NCBI GenBank assembly: GCA_008933995.1
Contig: WARS01000013.1
Location: 10,126,023 to 10,190,022, forward strand
From: Datnioides undecimradiatus
Taxonomy: Eukaryota; Chordata; Actinopteri; Lobotiformes; Datnioididae
Direction of reading: 5' to 3'
Length of the DNA stretch: 64,000 bases
Below the pieces are notes generated by a model. The model was not told where the DNA came from and ran no database searches. It saw nothing but the letters and a program-made list of their open reading frames with translations. Every line of letters begins with the position of its first letter. Within the stretch, counting starts at the first letter, position 1. Positions 1 through 12,399 of the stretch are shown piece after piece. The translations under genes and the position numbers were made by a program.

Positions 1-192
1 GGATGTAGACGTTGGAAAGAATGAAGGGATGTACTAAAAAGTTGGTGTGGGGGTTTCATAACAACAAAAATATAGAATATTTCTAATCTACTCATTACTG
101 AAACCCAGTATTGAAATTGTAATTCATTACATTTTCATAACATTATTCTAGACGGTAAACACTCACCCTCTCACCTCTCCCTCTTTGCACAG

Positions 193-477
193 GTGAACCG
201 TCCTCTGACCATGAAAAAGGAGGGAATACAAACACGCAACCGAAAAATGTCCAACAAATCCAAAAAGAGCAAGCGGGGCAGCGACAGCTACGAGGAGTTT
301 TCTAAAAGTCTGCATGATAAGAGCTCTCCCTTCAGCGCTGCCTCCTTGGCTGGACACATGTCCATGGGCCACTTGCCACCTTTCAGCCACACTGGACACA
401 TGCTCCCCACACCCACTCCAATACACCCTTCCTTTGGGCACCCACACCACTCCAACATGGTGACAGCCATGGGCTGA
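193..477 (+). CDS. gata2: GATA2 transcription factor, last coding exon (partial gene)
   Basis: This exon encodes the C-terminal 94 residues of a GATA-family zinc-finger transcription factor, which binds WGATAR sites in the nucleus and controls haematopoietic, endothelial and neural genes. It opens directly after a pyrimidine-rich acceptor ending in CAG at 190-192 and starts in phase 0 with [18 protein letters not shown], the basic tail that follows the C-terminal finger in GATA1/2/3. A Lys/Ser-rich stretch (KSKKSKRG) follows. The tail [33 protein letters not shown] and the ending MVTAMG separates it from GATA3, whose tail has a different middle part. The stop is TGA at 475-477. Both zinc fingers and the activation domain lie to the left of the window, and positions 1-192 are the end of the preceding intron. 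Whether this is teleost gata2a or gata2b cannot be settled from this exon, though linkage to eefsec makes the ancestral-position copy more likely. Confidence 0.96.
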   Translation: MNRPLTMKKEGIQTRNRKMSNKSKKSKRGSDSYEEFSKSLHDKSSPFSAASLAGHMSMGHLPPFSHTGHMLPTPTPIHPSFGHPHHSNMVTAMG

Positions 478-925
478 GAGGGTGATGACACGGGAACCTG
501 AGAGGGTTTTATGAACGGTGATGAGGGTCTCACTAGAGGACACTGTGTACAATGTTACAGACGCACAGTTTGTGGTGTCTTCATTTTAGATTGTCTCTTG
601 ATTGGTTACGACAATGGTTTGTTGGAGAACAGATGTATCATGGGAGGAACGGACACTTTTTTTGATCCTTATCTATAGGTACCTAATTGATGGAGGAAGA
701 TATTCTGCTTCCTGTTGGGCCGGGTAAACTCATGTAAACACAAAAATGTCAATGCACCTCATAGATTTATCTCCACTGACAGCCTGACTGACTGTGGTGA
801 GGTTCAGCATGTTCCGAACAGGTTTATAGTAACTGTGAATATTGTAAATGTGTGAGACGGAAGAGGACGTCCCAGACAGAGCAGTCCTCTTCACAACAAT
901 AAACAAAAAATATGCTGGATTTTTT
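478..925 (+). other. gata2: GATA2 3' UTR
   Basis: Non-coding sequence after the GATA2 stop. A canonical AATAAA lies at 898-903, followed within about 20 bases by a T-rich tract (around 919-930) of the kind that sits downstream of cleavage sites. The mRNA probably ends near 915-925, giving a 3' UTR of about 440 bases. The stretch has no long repeat. Confidence 0.75.
898..903 (+). terminator. Proximal poly(A) signal of GATA2
   Basis: AATAAA about 420 bases past the stop, with a T-rich element downstream. This is the best candidate for the main 3' end. Confidence 0.7.
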
Positions 926-1009
926 TTTCTTTGCTCATGGACAATTTTAAATGAATTTTCTCAAAAAGAAACAAGCAAACAAAGAAGGGTTATGACTCCT
1001 AATTTGACA

Positions 1010-1060
1010 CTGTTTATTATAATTATTGTTATTATAATTATTATTGTTATTCAGATAATT
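1010..1060. repeat. A/T-rich low-complexity tract (TTATTA/ATT-like)
   Basis: Degenerate runs of ATT and ATTATA just beyond the GATA2 transcript end. It looks like a decayed trinucleotide microsatellite. Confidence 0.6.
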
Positions 1061-1192
1061 TATTTTCACTGCCTTGACTTCTTTTACTATATCACCTGAA
1101 TCATAATATGGATACTGTTATGAATCCCAGTTATGAATATATTTTTAGCTGAAGCGCTTTCTCTGAGCTGGTCAACATTTATACTCAAAAGA

Positions 1193-1198
1193 AATAAA
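1193..1198 (+). terminator. Possible distal poly(A) signal of GATA2
   Basis: A second AATAAA about 295 bases beyond the proximal one. It lies past an A/T-rich stretch (1010-1105), so it could be a chance match or an alternative longer 3' end. Confidence 0.3.
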
Positions 1199-1493
1199 GA
1201 GATCAAGTTCATTATCCCATCTGCTCCTTCTATTCAATATCCAACATTCAATATTTAAGCCTGATACAGATATTCATATGGCTAATTTTGCTGTCCTCAG
1301 ATATAGATGCTCCTCCTCATTAACACACAATTAACAGCAAGGCTCGACATTTGATTTAGACAATTAAACTCTACTATATTATTAATAATATTTATTTGTT
1401 CTAACATTATAACAATTATCTTCGGTTATCTTCTGTGCACCAAGTGCTGTGTAGCCTTTTGTGAATCCCTATCACTCAGTGGAGAGACAGATT

Positions 1494-1850
1494 AAAGGAA
1501 TAGTTCAGTGTTTTCAGAAATATGTTAATTCGCTTTCTTTTTCAGAGAACAGGGAAATAGCTCGCCTGGCTATGTCAGAAAGTAACAAATGCAACAGTTT
1601 ATAAGCTGAGAAATAATTTGCACGTTCAAGCTACAAGGATTCATTTTTACACTTTGTTATTTGTGTCAGACGAGCTTTAGGGCTACTGATATGAGGACTT
1701 TGCTATCTTTGGAAAGAGCCTGGCCAGCTATGTCCACTCTCTATGTAAAGCTAAGCTAATCTCCTGCTGGCTGTATAGATTCATATTTACCATAAAGGCA
1801 CTAGAGTCTAAAATCATCAAAATCTTAGCAAGAAGAAAACATCAGACTAT
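1494..1850. repeat. Diverged teleost interspersed repeat, fold-back arrangement
   Basis: The left part (from 1494, AAAGGAATAGTTCAGTG and AATTCGCTTTC, then a piece ending near GCTCGCCTGGCTATGTC) matches from memory the start of a very common percomorph repeat in forward orientation. The right part (about 1705-1800: GCCTGGCCAGCTATGTCC, AAGCTAAGCTAAT, CTGCTGGCTGTA) matches the same repeat in reverse. Both parts are diverged. The family name is not asserted. Confidence 0.5.
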
Positions 1851-4800
1851 ACCTTTAATAGGTTTTAGTTAGTTTACTTTGCCTTCACAAATCTGCTCCA
1901 CAGGTGGTACTAATGTCACTGTGTGAGGAACAACTTTACCACTGAAAACAGTTACCAACTTTCTATAAGCCTCTGTATCATGACATGCTGTCAGCATCAG
2001 GTAATCAATACTCACTATTTGTTATCTGCAAAAGTCTGGTGGCATTGCATCTTGTTGTATATGAAGAATCCATATAAACCTGGCAGAGATGACTGCCAGA
2101 GAAAAGTTATTTCCCTTCATTTTCTACAAAACTAACATGTCCTTAACATAACAAATTAAAACTAACATCCCAAGCTGCTGTAATAGTTTTAGTAAACTTT
2201 TAAAATATCATGTTTATATTCTGATAGGAAATGGAGGAGCTAGCTCAAGCCTCTTTCGCTGGACAATGAGTCATCCCTATCCTCTCCTTTTCAGGACAAC
2301 TTTTGCATTAATTCTCAACAGTAAGGTATCAGTGCATTCAAGTTATCCCTCTAACCCTTGTTGACATGTACTACCACTCTCTAATAAACAGGTTACTTCA
2401 CTGAGCAGTGGAGATTAGTGCTGTTGACAGAAACTGAGCAGGCTGAGCCATATGTTCCCACAATTACTTAACAGGTTGCATCTGCTCATTGGATAATACT
2501 CTTATGAAATTGACCTTCTCATTATCAGTGTGTTACATGATGTGAGTCTTGCTGTGATATAAGACTTCCTCATGCACATTTACTTCTACAAAAGGGAAAT
2601 GTATATTTTACATCATATCTAACCTTGATCCATATGTTGTAGTTTTTCAAATTGCTCTAAGTTATGAAAAGTTACAAACAAAATAGCCTGAAATAAGAAA
2701 TTAAACACAGTAAACATCACATCTGCAAGAGACAACAATAACTGTGATGGTGGGGTGCAAAAATCTACACAAATATTTAGATATAACACATCTCAAACAG
2801 ATTTAAAGCCTGTGATTGATGTGGATAAAATGTATGGAAACCACTGAAAGTCTGCATGATCAGCTTTTTAAGAAGTACGATATCATTTGGGAAATGATGA
2901 GAAGTAATGTTAACAATATAGTCTATGCATTTAGTGAAAAAAAAGAAACAAAAACAATCTTGCAGTGTTTCAGTCTTGTCTCGTGGTGCAGATTTGAGCT
3001 TCTCAGAAAGCAGAGGGGCGTCTCTGCCCTGAGGCTACAGCACTGAGCCTTGAGATGACACACAGTCAAAGGTCAACCCAAGTGCAGCATGCAGCCTCCT
3101 CTCAAGACTTCCCTGACCTCTCACCCTGGAAGCACTTACTCTGTCATTCTTCCTGGCCCTCCCACGCTGCACTCAGACTTATTCACAGCTTTTAAAATGT
3201 CATGTCCTCACTGAAAATATGAGCAAAGAACAAGACTTTCCCCATAAAGAGCAGATAAAAAGGAGCCAAGTGGTAAGAGTAAAGTCTTTGAGGTGAAGGG
3301 GGAGTATGGGGACTGGGTGGGCATCCTAAATCTGCTTACCAGAGAGATTTATAGATCCCACCTCCTCAGACCATTTGTTTTTCTACCAAACTCAATTAAT
3401 GGAATCAAAAACAAGGCCAGAAGTGACTTCAGAGGGGTGAGTTAGCAGAGAGATGGTGATAAAGGAGATGAAAGGGCTAGGGAGCAGACTTTTATCCAGT
3501 TCAGAGCTCTAATAATGACGAAGGGAGAAGGGGGCATGCTAACCAAAAGTGGGAGAAAACAACTCAGCCACATTACATCTGGATCCTTAGATGTAAGAGT
3601 TAAGGTCATGTGAGTCAAAAAGCTTCTTAGTGGTAAAAGACAGGAAGTGATGCAACCATGGTTTAAACAAGGTAAGAAATTATTTCTCTTCTGTAAAACA
3701 TGCATGATCTTTGTTTCTCATGTAAAGAGTGATTTTGTTGGATGATCAAACTCACATGTAAAAGTGTTGCTCTCTCCCCCTGTGTTTTGATTAACTAAAT
3801 ATTTGCTGTTTGCTGTGTAATAAAGTCCTCACTCCTACAACAAATAAATTTTTGCAAATAACTGTGACTCATGGGAATGTTTTTTGCTGAAGTAGTGACA
3901 AGTTAATGCTTAATTTCCATTCAAAACTGAGGAGAGCTTTACAAACTGCGCATTAACACTGAGCTAGTTGAACTACAGAACTGTCTGTAGATCAGTGCAT
4001 ATAAACTAAAAGTGACAGTAAACCTGTGATACAGTTATTTCATTTTCAGTTATTTCATTTTCAACAGCGTGCACTCTCCATTGAAGGACCAGGGCATGTG
4101 AGAAGTGTCCAATGAGCACCAATGGGACTCTGCTGCATTCTGGGACAAGCTTGAACGAGATCTGGAATACAGACAAAAAACATGTCAGTCCCTCCTGGGA
4201 TTTCAAGAGGACCAAAATGCACAAAAAACAGTGAGAGGGCAGAAAAGGAGAGATCAGTAATCTTCATAATGTGTGACAGAATCCGTCCCAGAGGAGAAGT
4301 GAACGACACATCATCCACAGAGACACACTGACATACTCTCGCTGAGGCCAAACAGAAGTGTGGAGATGCCCATAGAGATCCAGTTTACATCAAGGTACAA
4401 AGACTCTTTAGGCACCTTAAAAATAGTGATATCTAAATGTAAATAGTACAAAGTGAGGCAAAGCTTCCTTCAGACAATACAAAACAAGAAAGGGATGACT
4501 TAGTAGCAGCAGTAATCGGGATAAATTATGACAAACGGAAGTAATCTGGGTACATGAATCTCCTCATAGCTACGCTGGAGCAGGGATGGCGGCACAGATA
4601 GAGACACAGATGTGCATACTAACACACTGTACAGACACATACATTGTGACTGCAGACCGGGCTCCACAGAAAAGGTAGAACATGCTGACACACAGTGCAT
4701 TCTCTCTAAAAGTGGGACACCCTCCAACAACCCGATCCACAGCCACTGACAAGTCCCTTTCAAACTGCTTTTCTTCTCCTGTCTGAGGCAGACAAATTCA

Positions 4801-7270
4801 TCCCTCTTGTCTCCAAACAATTGCCTCTTTTCTTCTGCTGGTTGCACCAATGAAAGAAGGAGGGAGGGTCCAGGAGAGACAGAGGGAGGGAGGGAGAAAT
4901 ACATCTGCCTCACAGAGCTACACTGTAGGCACTACGCTAATGTCCTGTGTGTTAGGGCCCCTGGGACTGGGCGTCTGGGCCCCACTATCTTATAACACAG
5001 TTGACAAAAAGCCCAGGGCTCAGCCCTCGGGAAATCTGAGAGGCGGGGTATCTAGGCCGGGAGGGCAGGAAGAGGGAGGGATGTGCAAAACATCTCAGGT
5101 ACGTTGCACCTATGCTGGCCCATATATGACTGAACACTGGGGTTTGCTTAAAATGAACTAGTTTTCTGCTCCGTGTCATAAGACCACATCAGAAGGCAAA
5201 AGTGTCTGAATCAAACAGCCCCACTCAAAGGAGGAGCTGCAGGCCTGCTGTCATTAGTCAGGCCTATAGTCAGGCTCAAGAGCAGAAGTCAGGTGACAAC
5301 CATAGTAAGTACAAGTGCTGAATAAAGTAAGTGTTCGTGGTGGATTACCAGTTCACGAAAGTTACAAAATCAAATGTCGGATGCTCCATCATTGGAAAGC
5401 TTTGTGAAGACAAGGTTTCACACACTTTTCATTTATTGGACACTTCAGCACTTCATTTGAAACATACTCATGAAATCTGACAAATGTGCTGGTCGATGAA
5501 ATTATTGGTGATGAATCCAAAGCAGGAGACAGAGTTGTATTTGATATTAATGGAGGACGAGTAACGTGACAACCTTTTGACTGAAAAACAGTTCTGTGGT
5601 CAGATTATCTACTGATCAGCTGTCATACGCTCAGTCTTTTGCTCAAGGACACTTTAGCCGAGAGGAATCTGTATCACTGCACACATGTAGACACACTCAC
5701 AGACACATACAGCAAACATGCCCTCGCTGTCAATATTGTTAATCTCTTTCACTGCGTTTCATGTGCATCTGAGGCGACGTGACAGACAATATGACACATG
5801 CACACGCATCCACAAGCACAAACAGGCAAAAACACAAAAAACACTCAGCTACTGGAAGGTCTCTAACACCAACTTTAAATGCTCTATTTAGCTACTTTAT
5901 CTGTCTCCTGTCCACACTGTTTGACCAGAACTCACTACTTTAATTTTATCTTTCACTTTCACTTGACTGCCGCAAAAATCTGTCTGCTCCAGTTGGCAAC
6001 ACAACACAAACATCTTCCTTTGCTGTCAACTCTGACGTCAGGTCAGTGTTTCGTACCTCCAACAAATCACTGTGTCCTGTGATGGCCATGAGCAGGGATG
6101 ATTGAAAGAGTGGAGAGAAGCATTGTTATGGGTTTATGCTGGAGGCCGAGTGTTTCTGCTGTTAATGTAGCCTCTCAGCTGACCCCTGTCAGAAGATCAG
6201 TGCAGAGGCCCCATCTTTGCCTGGGGAACAATTATTAGAAAGAGAGCACAAGACACGAAGAGAAACATGCACCACCAATAGAGCTGTGGTGGAGCAACAG
6301 TAAAACAGTCAGTAAGGGGAAGACATCAAGAAAGATTAATAAGGGAAGTTGTGAAGGAATAACAGTGAGTTTTCAAAAGAAGGAAGAGAGATCTGAGCAG
6401 TGTTGGAGGTTCAGAACTCAACTCAGCCACAGCTCACAGTTCATGTGTTGCAACCCCAGTAATTTTTTTACTGCATTCTCCTCCCCCAACAGAGCTGATA
6501 TCTCACTCAGTGGAAAAGACTGCAGTCAAAACTGATAAGCCATATATGCAAAGGTGGACATGCATAGACCCACCAAACTACACACAAGATTACACACAAA
6601 TCCATAAAGTAGTGAAAAGGTGATTCACTTCGATCAGTAAGGTATCCCAGTGTGACATGCACGCTGCTATCTCTTTCGTGTTCCTCACATCTTTCTTCTT
6701 CTCACCTCTCTTCTTCACTGTTTTTAATTTGTGCTGATTGCTTTCATGACAAGTGCACATCCTATCTCTGTCCACCATCAAGCTGCTTTTCATTTCCTCT
6801 CCTTTTTATTGCTTTTCTTTTTTTATAATTTGTGTGGTGTGCTTCTTTAACTCTTCCACAACCTTGTTGCGTACCCGTGTGTAAGAATCAACTTGTTTAT
6901 CGTTTTTGTTCTTGACACTGTTATACACTTTTATAGAAGTCATAAAAACTCATGTTTTATCACCAGTTACTTAGAAGAGATCTTGTGTTACCTCACAAGA
7001 AAGGCAAGGCTTTCTGTGAAGAGGAGACACAACTTTCACACAGTTAGGTGGGGTGAGGGATGGAAATCGGGCCAAGAGAAACTGGAGACATTGATGTGAG
7101 CACCGAGAGAAAAAGATGCAGTAGAAAAAGAAAACAGAGTGGCAGACATGGATCTGCCTCACCAGTAGCTTCTGCTACTGCTTGAGCACTGTATATACTC
7201 CCTCCGCCCCCCCATCCCACCACAACCCTCTATCACCATTTCCCCGCGGCCTCTAACAGTTTCTTCACAT
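1850..7270. other. Intergenic: first part of the GATA2-EEFSEC gap
   Basis: No ORF here resembles a known protein, and the track-length frames (60-137 codons) have no family motif. The base composition alternates between A/T-rich and mixed stretches. Positions 4,850-4,900 and 5,040-5,080 are purine-rich. The part around 6,150-6,260 is free of repeats and has enhancer-like texture, but nothing specific can be claimed. Confidence 0.6.
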
Positions 7271-7274
7271 CTTT

Positions 7275-7490
7275 AATTTCACTGCTATTGTTGCAGTGGC
7301 CACAACACCCTGTTGTATTGTCCTTTATACAGCCTCGATATAATGAGACTGTTTTGTCACCTGCAGAGGAGCCATTTTGTGCCGAGAGAAATCACTGCAG
7401 GCATTCGCAGCTGCTACAACTTAATTGGCCCATAGACAATGTGTGTTTCCTAAACAGTTTAACCCCATTAAGCAGCCAGTCACTCATACA
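7275..7490. promoter_or_regulatory. Candidate conserved non-coding element
   Basis: A repeat-free stretch of balanced composition with homeodomain/SOX-type words (CTTAATTGG near 7418 and ACAATGTGTG near 7437) next to a CA microsatellite. It has the appearance of a conserved developmental element, but no alignment supports it. This is inference from texture only. Confidence 0.2.
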
Positions 7491-7518
7491 CTGGCCTGCG
7501 CACACCCACACAGGCACA

Positions 7519-7519
<1 letters not shown>

Positions 7520-7551
<32 letters not shown>
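7520..7551. repeat. (CA)n microsatellite
   Basis: About 15 uninterrupted CA units. Confidence 0.95.
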
Positions 7552-7557
<6 letters not shown>

Positions 7558-8291
7558 TGACATGCATAGGCATCTGAGATCTAATACCAGCATGTGAGAA
7601 GACTTCATTTGAATGGATCAGGACAAGGAAAAAGTCTCAAGTTATTTTGTCAGTCAATAAGTATTATTTTCTTATAAAACTGAGGATTGTATAGACATAT
7701 TTAGAATGAAAACAAAAAATATTTGAGAAAAAAATATTCTTCTCCGCTCAATAAATTGAGTTTTGTGTGAAGTCCAGTGCTGATCCAGCTTAGAGATGCA
7801 AATATGAAGCCATTAGAGTGAAGAATAAAGGAGGCTAGTAAAAGTTGTTTTAACTTGTCTCAGGATTTTTCTGGATGGTCTCACACAAGATCTTCTAATT
7901 TGCAGCAAGCTAAATACAGTTGCTGTTGAACAGAGTAGTTGGGCTACCTGACTTACAGTATGTTCACGCAAATGTGTTTCCTATGAAGAGATTTACTTTT
8001 TAGTGAATGGTAGCTGGACACAGCACAGGACTTTGACACAGTCAACACACAATCATTTCCTAACCTTAATCAAATGTTGTCAATGCCCAAATGTTATCAT
8101 GAAACATTTAATCATGTTTTTATTGATACAAATAATGCAAGAGCAGATGTTGTAGGAACCATTCAATGGAATTTTGTAGAAATATTTTTTTACAAAGTTT
8201 CCTTGTTATGTGGATAAATAACTCAATTCATATGCACTATGATTCTCGCAGTATTTGCCGTTGCAAAATTAGTGGTGCATGCAAATGTCAA

Positions 8292-8319
8292 GGCCCCCAA
8301 ATGTCAGGATTTGGGGGCC
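8292..8319. repeat. Short perfect inverted repeat (11-bp stem, 6-nt loop)
   Basis: GGCCCCCAAAT at 8292-8302 pairs perfectly with ATTTGGGGGCC at 8309-8319. The stem is G/C-rich within an A/T-rich neighbourhood. Confidence 0.85.
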
Positions 8320-9635
8320 ATCAGCTTCTAAAACATTCAGATATCTTTCTTCCTCAGTCTGTCAAGCTCTCAGTGCAGCTCAGGCCTTTTCACATTCCTC
8401 TCCATTCAAATGGTTCTCTGGGATTGTTCTTCTGACCTGCTGATGAGGGAGTTAGATAGCGTCCAAGCACCCTGCCTCCACGCTGTGCCACCACACCACA
8501 GCCCGAGACTGGCAGGGGTTAGGAGACTGGTTTTAGTACAATGTTTTTACTGTGTAGCAGGCAGACCTCAGCCATTGTGAGGGTCCCAGAGTCAGTGTGG
8601 GCCCAATCTTAGCCTGTTACATCAGTCTGCGCTTGGACACTTTGACCTTTACAATTACAGACAGTCAAACACACAAAATCCAATGCCAAACACAGATAGG
8701 ACAGCAAACCAATAAGAAATCTGTCTGCACCTCTGCGTATTAAGTAAAACTCACATAAACAGAGGCACTCATGTGACTTACAGCCACACATTTATCATGT
8801 GACCCCAGATATTCATTTGGAGATTTTCACACAGTCACACTGCCTGTGCTCAAGTGCACTGAATGTAAGGAAATCTCACCTCACTCCTCTAAACTGGATC
8901 TTTTGTGAAATAAGCATGATCAAACTGCTCACTTACACCCTCTCATTGTGCTTTTTATTGTCATTTAGGAAAAAACTTCCTTCATGAGCTACTGCCCCGG
9001 GCCACGTTTGAGGACAATGACGCTCACAACACAGCCAAGGAGCTTCGGCACAATCGCTGTGGATTGAGTGACGCTCTGAGGTTATTAGTCCATGTTCTGA
9101 AACCTCACCCTACTCAACTTCTCTGCTCTTCTCCACCTGTAAATTACACCTTGTACTGTGCTGTACTCCTATTACCCAAATGACTGTGAGTGTGTTCGAC
9201 AGCCTGTGAACTAGTGATGCCTTCATCTGTCACAAATTATTTCTTGATTTTCATTCAAAACCCAGGATTTTTCCTATTAAACTCAGTTTGCATCTTATAC
9301 AATATAATAGCTGAAAAACATGAAATGCAGAGCTTGTGCCTGTGATCAGCTTTGTGTTTTGGTGTATTCATCAGGAGTGGAAATTAATTACTATGAACTG
9401 CTTACTGTATTCCTGTAGGTTCTCTGTGTACTTCAAAAATCAGTATTTAATAAATAAATACAATAATATAAACCTTTTATTTAAGCAAATTTTTGCTAAT
9501 GTTTTTGACACTTTTGAAATGACAAAACAAGGCGGATCAAACCAATTACTTCATAACAGAGAGCAATGTCAAGGGTCTGATTGGAAGATGTTTTCATATT
9601 AAAATAGCTACAATGAGGATAAAAGTAGTCATTTC

Positions 9636-9669
9636 AGCCTTGGTCACCAAGGCGGCTTTGACCAAGGCT
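9636..9669. repeat. Short perfect inverted repeat (11-bp stem) followed by a T-run
   Basis: AGCCTTGGTCA at 9636-9646 pairs with TGACCAAGGCT at 9659-9669. The 12-nt loop itself contains CCAAGGCGG, and a T-rich run follows. Confidence 0.85.
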
Positions 9670-9932
9670 TTTTTGTTTTTTAATTGAGAAAAACTCTTTC
9701 TCAGAACTACTCTCACTGATGACTTGTTCCAAAACCGTATGATTTTTAAACATCACACATTATAATACACTTTTCTTAAGGTAAGATATCTGAGAACTAT
9801 AAGCACCTTGTGCACAAGAGTGTCGTGACATTACACCACCCATTCACCTTTCATTCTCCATTTTGGCTGGTCTTGTTCTTTCTTGCGTGTGGACTCTATT
9901 GTGTGAGCAGCCAGCGCACATACAGTATATCA

Positions 9933-9936
<4 letters not shown>

Positions 9937-9993
<57 letters not shown>

Positions 9994-10001
9994 ATACACA
10001 C
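9937..10001. repeat. (CA)n microsatellite
   Basis: About 26 uninterrupted CA units (9937-9988), then a short CATA-interrupted tail. A short (GT)n run follows near 10,030-10,053. Confidence 0.95.
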
Positions 10002-10004
10002 TCA

Positions 10005-10712
10005 CCTACAGATGGCTGCAGGGCTGCTGAGGGTGAGTGTGAGTGTGTGTGTGTGGAGAATGCAGTTCCGTGAATTTCTATAACAGGAAGCTGGCCTGGA
10101 GTCAGCCCACACACCAAGGATGCTGAGAGGCTGGAGGCCCTGGGCCCCAACCGTGGGAGAGACAGGAGAGGTAAGCGGAAGTCAGCTTCAGCTCACAGCT
10201 AAACAGTATATTAACTTATATATCAGCCTAGTGGGGTACTAATGATTTGGAAAATAAAATGCTCCAGAGGGCTTTGATTCCAGCAGGGCAAAAAAAAAAA
10301 AAAGAAGCAGTAACATGACTGACAGAAGACACACGTCCTCTATTAACACAGAACCCAGCTGCACCTCAGGCAACCTCATCCATCTCTCAAACCACTAATC
10401 CTTTAATGACAAACCAGTGAGAGGGCGATTCAGCAGACAGGAGGAGAGAGAGAAGAGTGAAGACAACAGGAGTAAAGAAAATATATGATGAAGAGTCCAC
10501 AATTATGAAAGAAAAGTTGGCAGCAATCACACATCAGGACACCTGCCTTTGCCCTGAGAGATCACACACAGGTTAATGTGTGTATGTGTGTTTCAGGGGG
10601 CCCATTAAATAAAGTCACTTACACAAAAATGCATGTCAAATATTGATTATTCTCCATATTGTTACAGTTGACCGGCGTTCATAAAATGCTGCGCTTGAAG
10701 ACAAAGAAAGCA

Positions 10713-10748
<36 letters not shown>

Positions 10749-11690
10749 GTATGTGTGACTGTTGCTTGTGTGCATGTATGTGTTTGTGTGTGCTGTTCAG
10801 ATTAATACTCCATTGTGAATGGAAAGGGAGGGCAGCAGGGGATCATGTGACAAGAGTCAGACTGAACCCCGGCGCCTACACGCTTCTCAGGGGTCACACA
10901 GGGGTCGTCATGTGGCTACTGTGCCCACTGCCGAATATACAAACACACACACAGAAAGCACAAACATAAGTATGTGCAGAGACACAAAAGTACTTAAGGA
11001 CATACTGTACAGTGCACATTGACATGAGTACACAACCCGCGGCTAATTTTCACATGACCGTGACCACATCATTTATACATAAGACACATGTCCTTTCATT
11101 ATCATGACATGTTTCACCATTAATTTCTCCACTATTTTTTATTTAATAAAAATAATTTTCCTGTCTGTCATTACCCTGCTGAACTGACACATGAATACAG
11201 ATTAATATACACCTCGTCTACTGCTAATATGTTCTTCTCTCGTCTCTCGTCTTTTTCCCAGGTCATGCAACCTGAGATTCCCATGTTCTGTCCCGTCTAC
11301 ATGTTACACCAAGCCATTAGTGACATCAACCTAGTTCAGACGTGGGCACAAGGAAATCATGGGAAGGAGACACTGGGGAAATGATGGAGAGCGAGCGAGA
11401 CGAAAGAAAAATATTCAACGGAGTAAAGAGAGACATTATTAAGACAAAAAGGAGAGAGCAGGAGAGAGGTGGTGGATCAGGTTTCAGTGTGTTTTCATGT
11501 TCTCTCCCCATTACAGTAATGTGCCGGGGCCACTTAACTAATGCATGAAAGCGCTGTGATACCCGCAATAAACAGCATTACACAATGAATTAGCGTGTGA
11601 GAGGCAGAGAGAGCCACTGCAAAATGTAGACTGTGCATACTTAACCCCCCCTCCTCCCTTCCTCTCTCTAAACACACACAGTAAGATGAC
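10005..11690. other. Intergenic stretch, microsatellite-rich
   Basis: Holds a (TG)n tract, purine-rich patches around 10,430-10,470 and 11,340-11,470, and no recognisable exon. Nothing else was seen. Confidence 0.55.
10715..10745. repeat. (TG)n microsatellite
   Basis: About 15 TG units. Confidence 0.95.
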
Positions 11691-12010
11691 TAACTTCATT
11701 ACCCTCCCCATTCCTCTTAGTGAGCGCAGCGAATTGAAACCTAATTACCACACCAGAGCCAAATTAAAAGCTTTTCCTCTCAATGGCTGCAATCCATCTC
11801 CTGACAAATGAACAGCGCCACTTCCACTGTGTTAATGCTCGCCTTCTGCCTCCCTGAATTCAAACATCTTCATTCATGCCAGCGTACTTCCTCTCAAACA
11901 ACACTGAAGCAACAGCTTTGATACGAGCAGCACATTATCTCACTTATACTAATATCAATCACATTTCCAAGAGACAATATTGGGAATTAAAAAAACAAAT
12001 CTGCCGGATC
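11690..12010. promoter_or_regulatory. Candidate conserved non-coding element
   Basis: About 320 bases without simple repeats and with homeodomain-type words (CTAATTACC at 11,741-11,749, AAATTAAAAG just after) and balanced composition. It resembles deeply conserved vertebrate enhancers in texture. No cross-species comparison was possible, so this is inference. Confidence 0.3.
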
Positions 12011-12399
12011 ACATTTTGTTATTCTGAAGATCATTTGTAAAACTTCCCTCCAGCACCTCAGGGACAGATTACTGTCGTCTATTCTTGAGTCAGCTGTCAT
12101 GTTCATGTTTTCCTTTACTCTCTCTGCTTTTATTTTGGTCAATCATCGTCTAATGTCTGTTTGTTCTCTGCCACTGCCCATCTCCAGCCCTGCATACATC
12201 TGGCACTCTTATAGTTGACTCAGTTTTTTGTGTAGACTGACAGCCACAATATAGAAGCAAATGAGCAACCCCACAGTTAAAGCGCATTTCAGATGCTTTC
12301 AGTACAAGTGCTGCTGTCAAAAATGCAGAATTAGATTCACAAATGCATAAATCTAAGATATAAGCTTAACAATACTCTAAACAATCATTGACATTTGAT

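Larger units (their letters stand above)
7560..9930. other. Intergenic stretch without recognisable genes
   Basis: Mostly A/T-rich single-copy-looking DNA. It contains two short perfect hairpins, annotated separately. No coding exon, RNA gene or identifiable transposon was seen. Confidence 0.55.

Noticed and set aside
163..552. 129-codon minus-strand open frame over the GATA2 exon
   Set aside because: It is the antisense shadow of the GATA2 coding exon and has no domain of its own.
4500..4913. 137-codon minus-strand frame
   Set aside because: No family motif, no matching splice sites or conserved block; consistent with chance in mixed-composition DNA.
9659..9690. Bacterial-style rho-independent terminator (hairpin plus T-run)
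   Set aside because: This is vertebrate chromosomal DNA, where that signal has no such role.
9810..10150. Open frames through the CA repeat
   Set aside because: The THTHTH and CVCVCV products come from the microsatellite.
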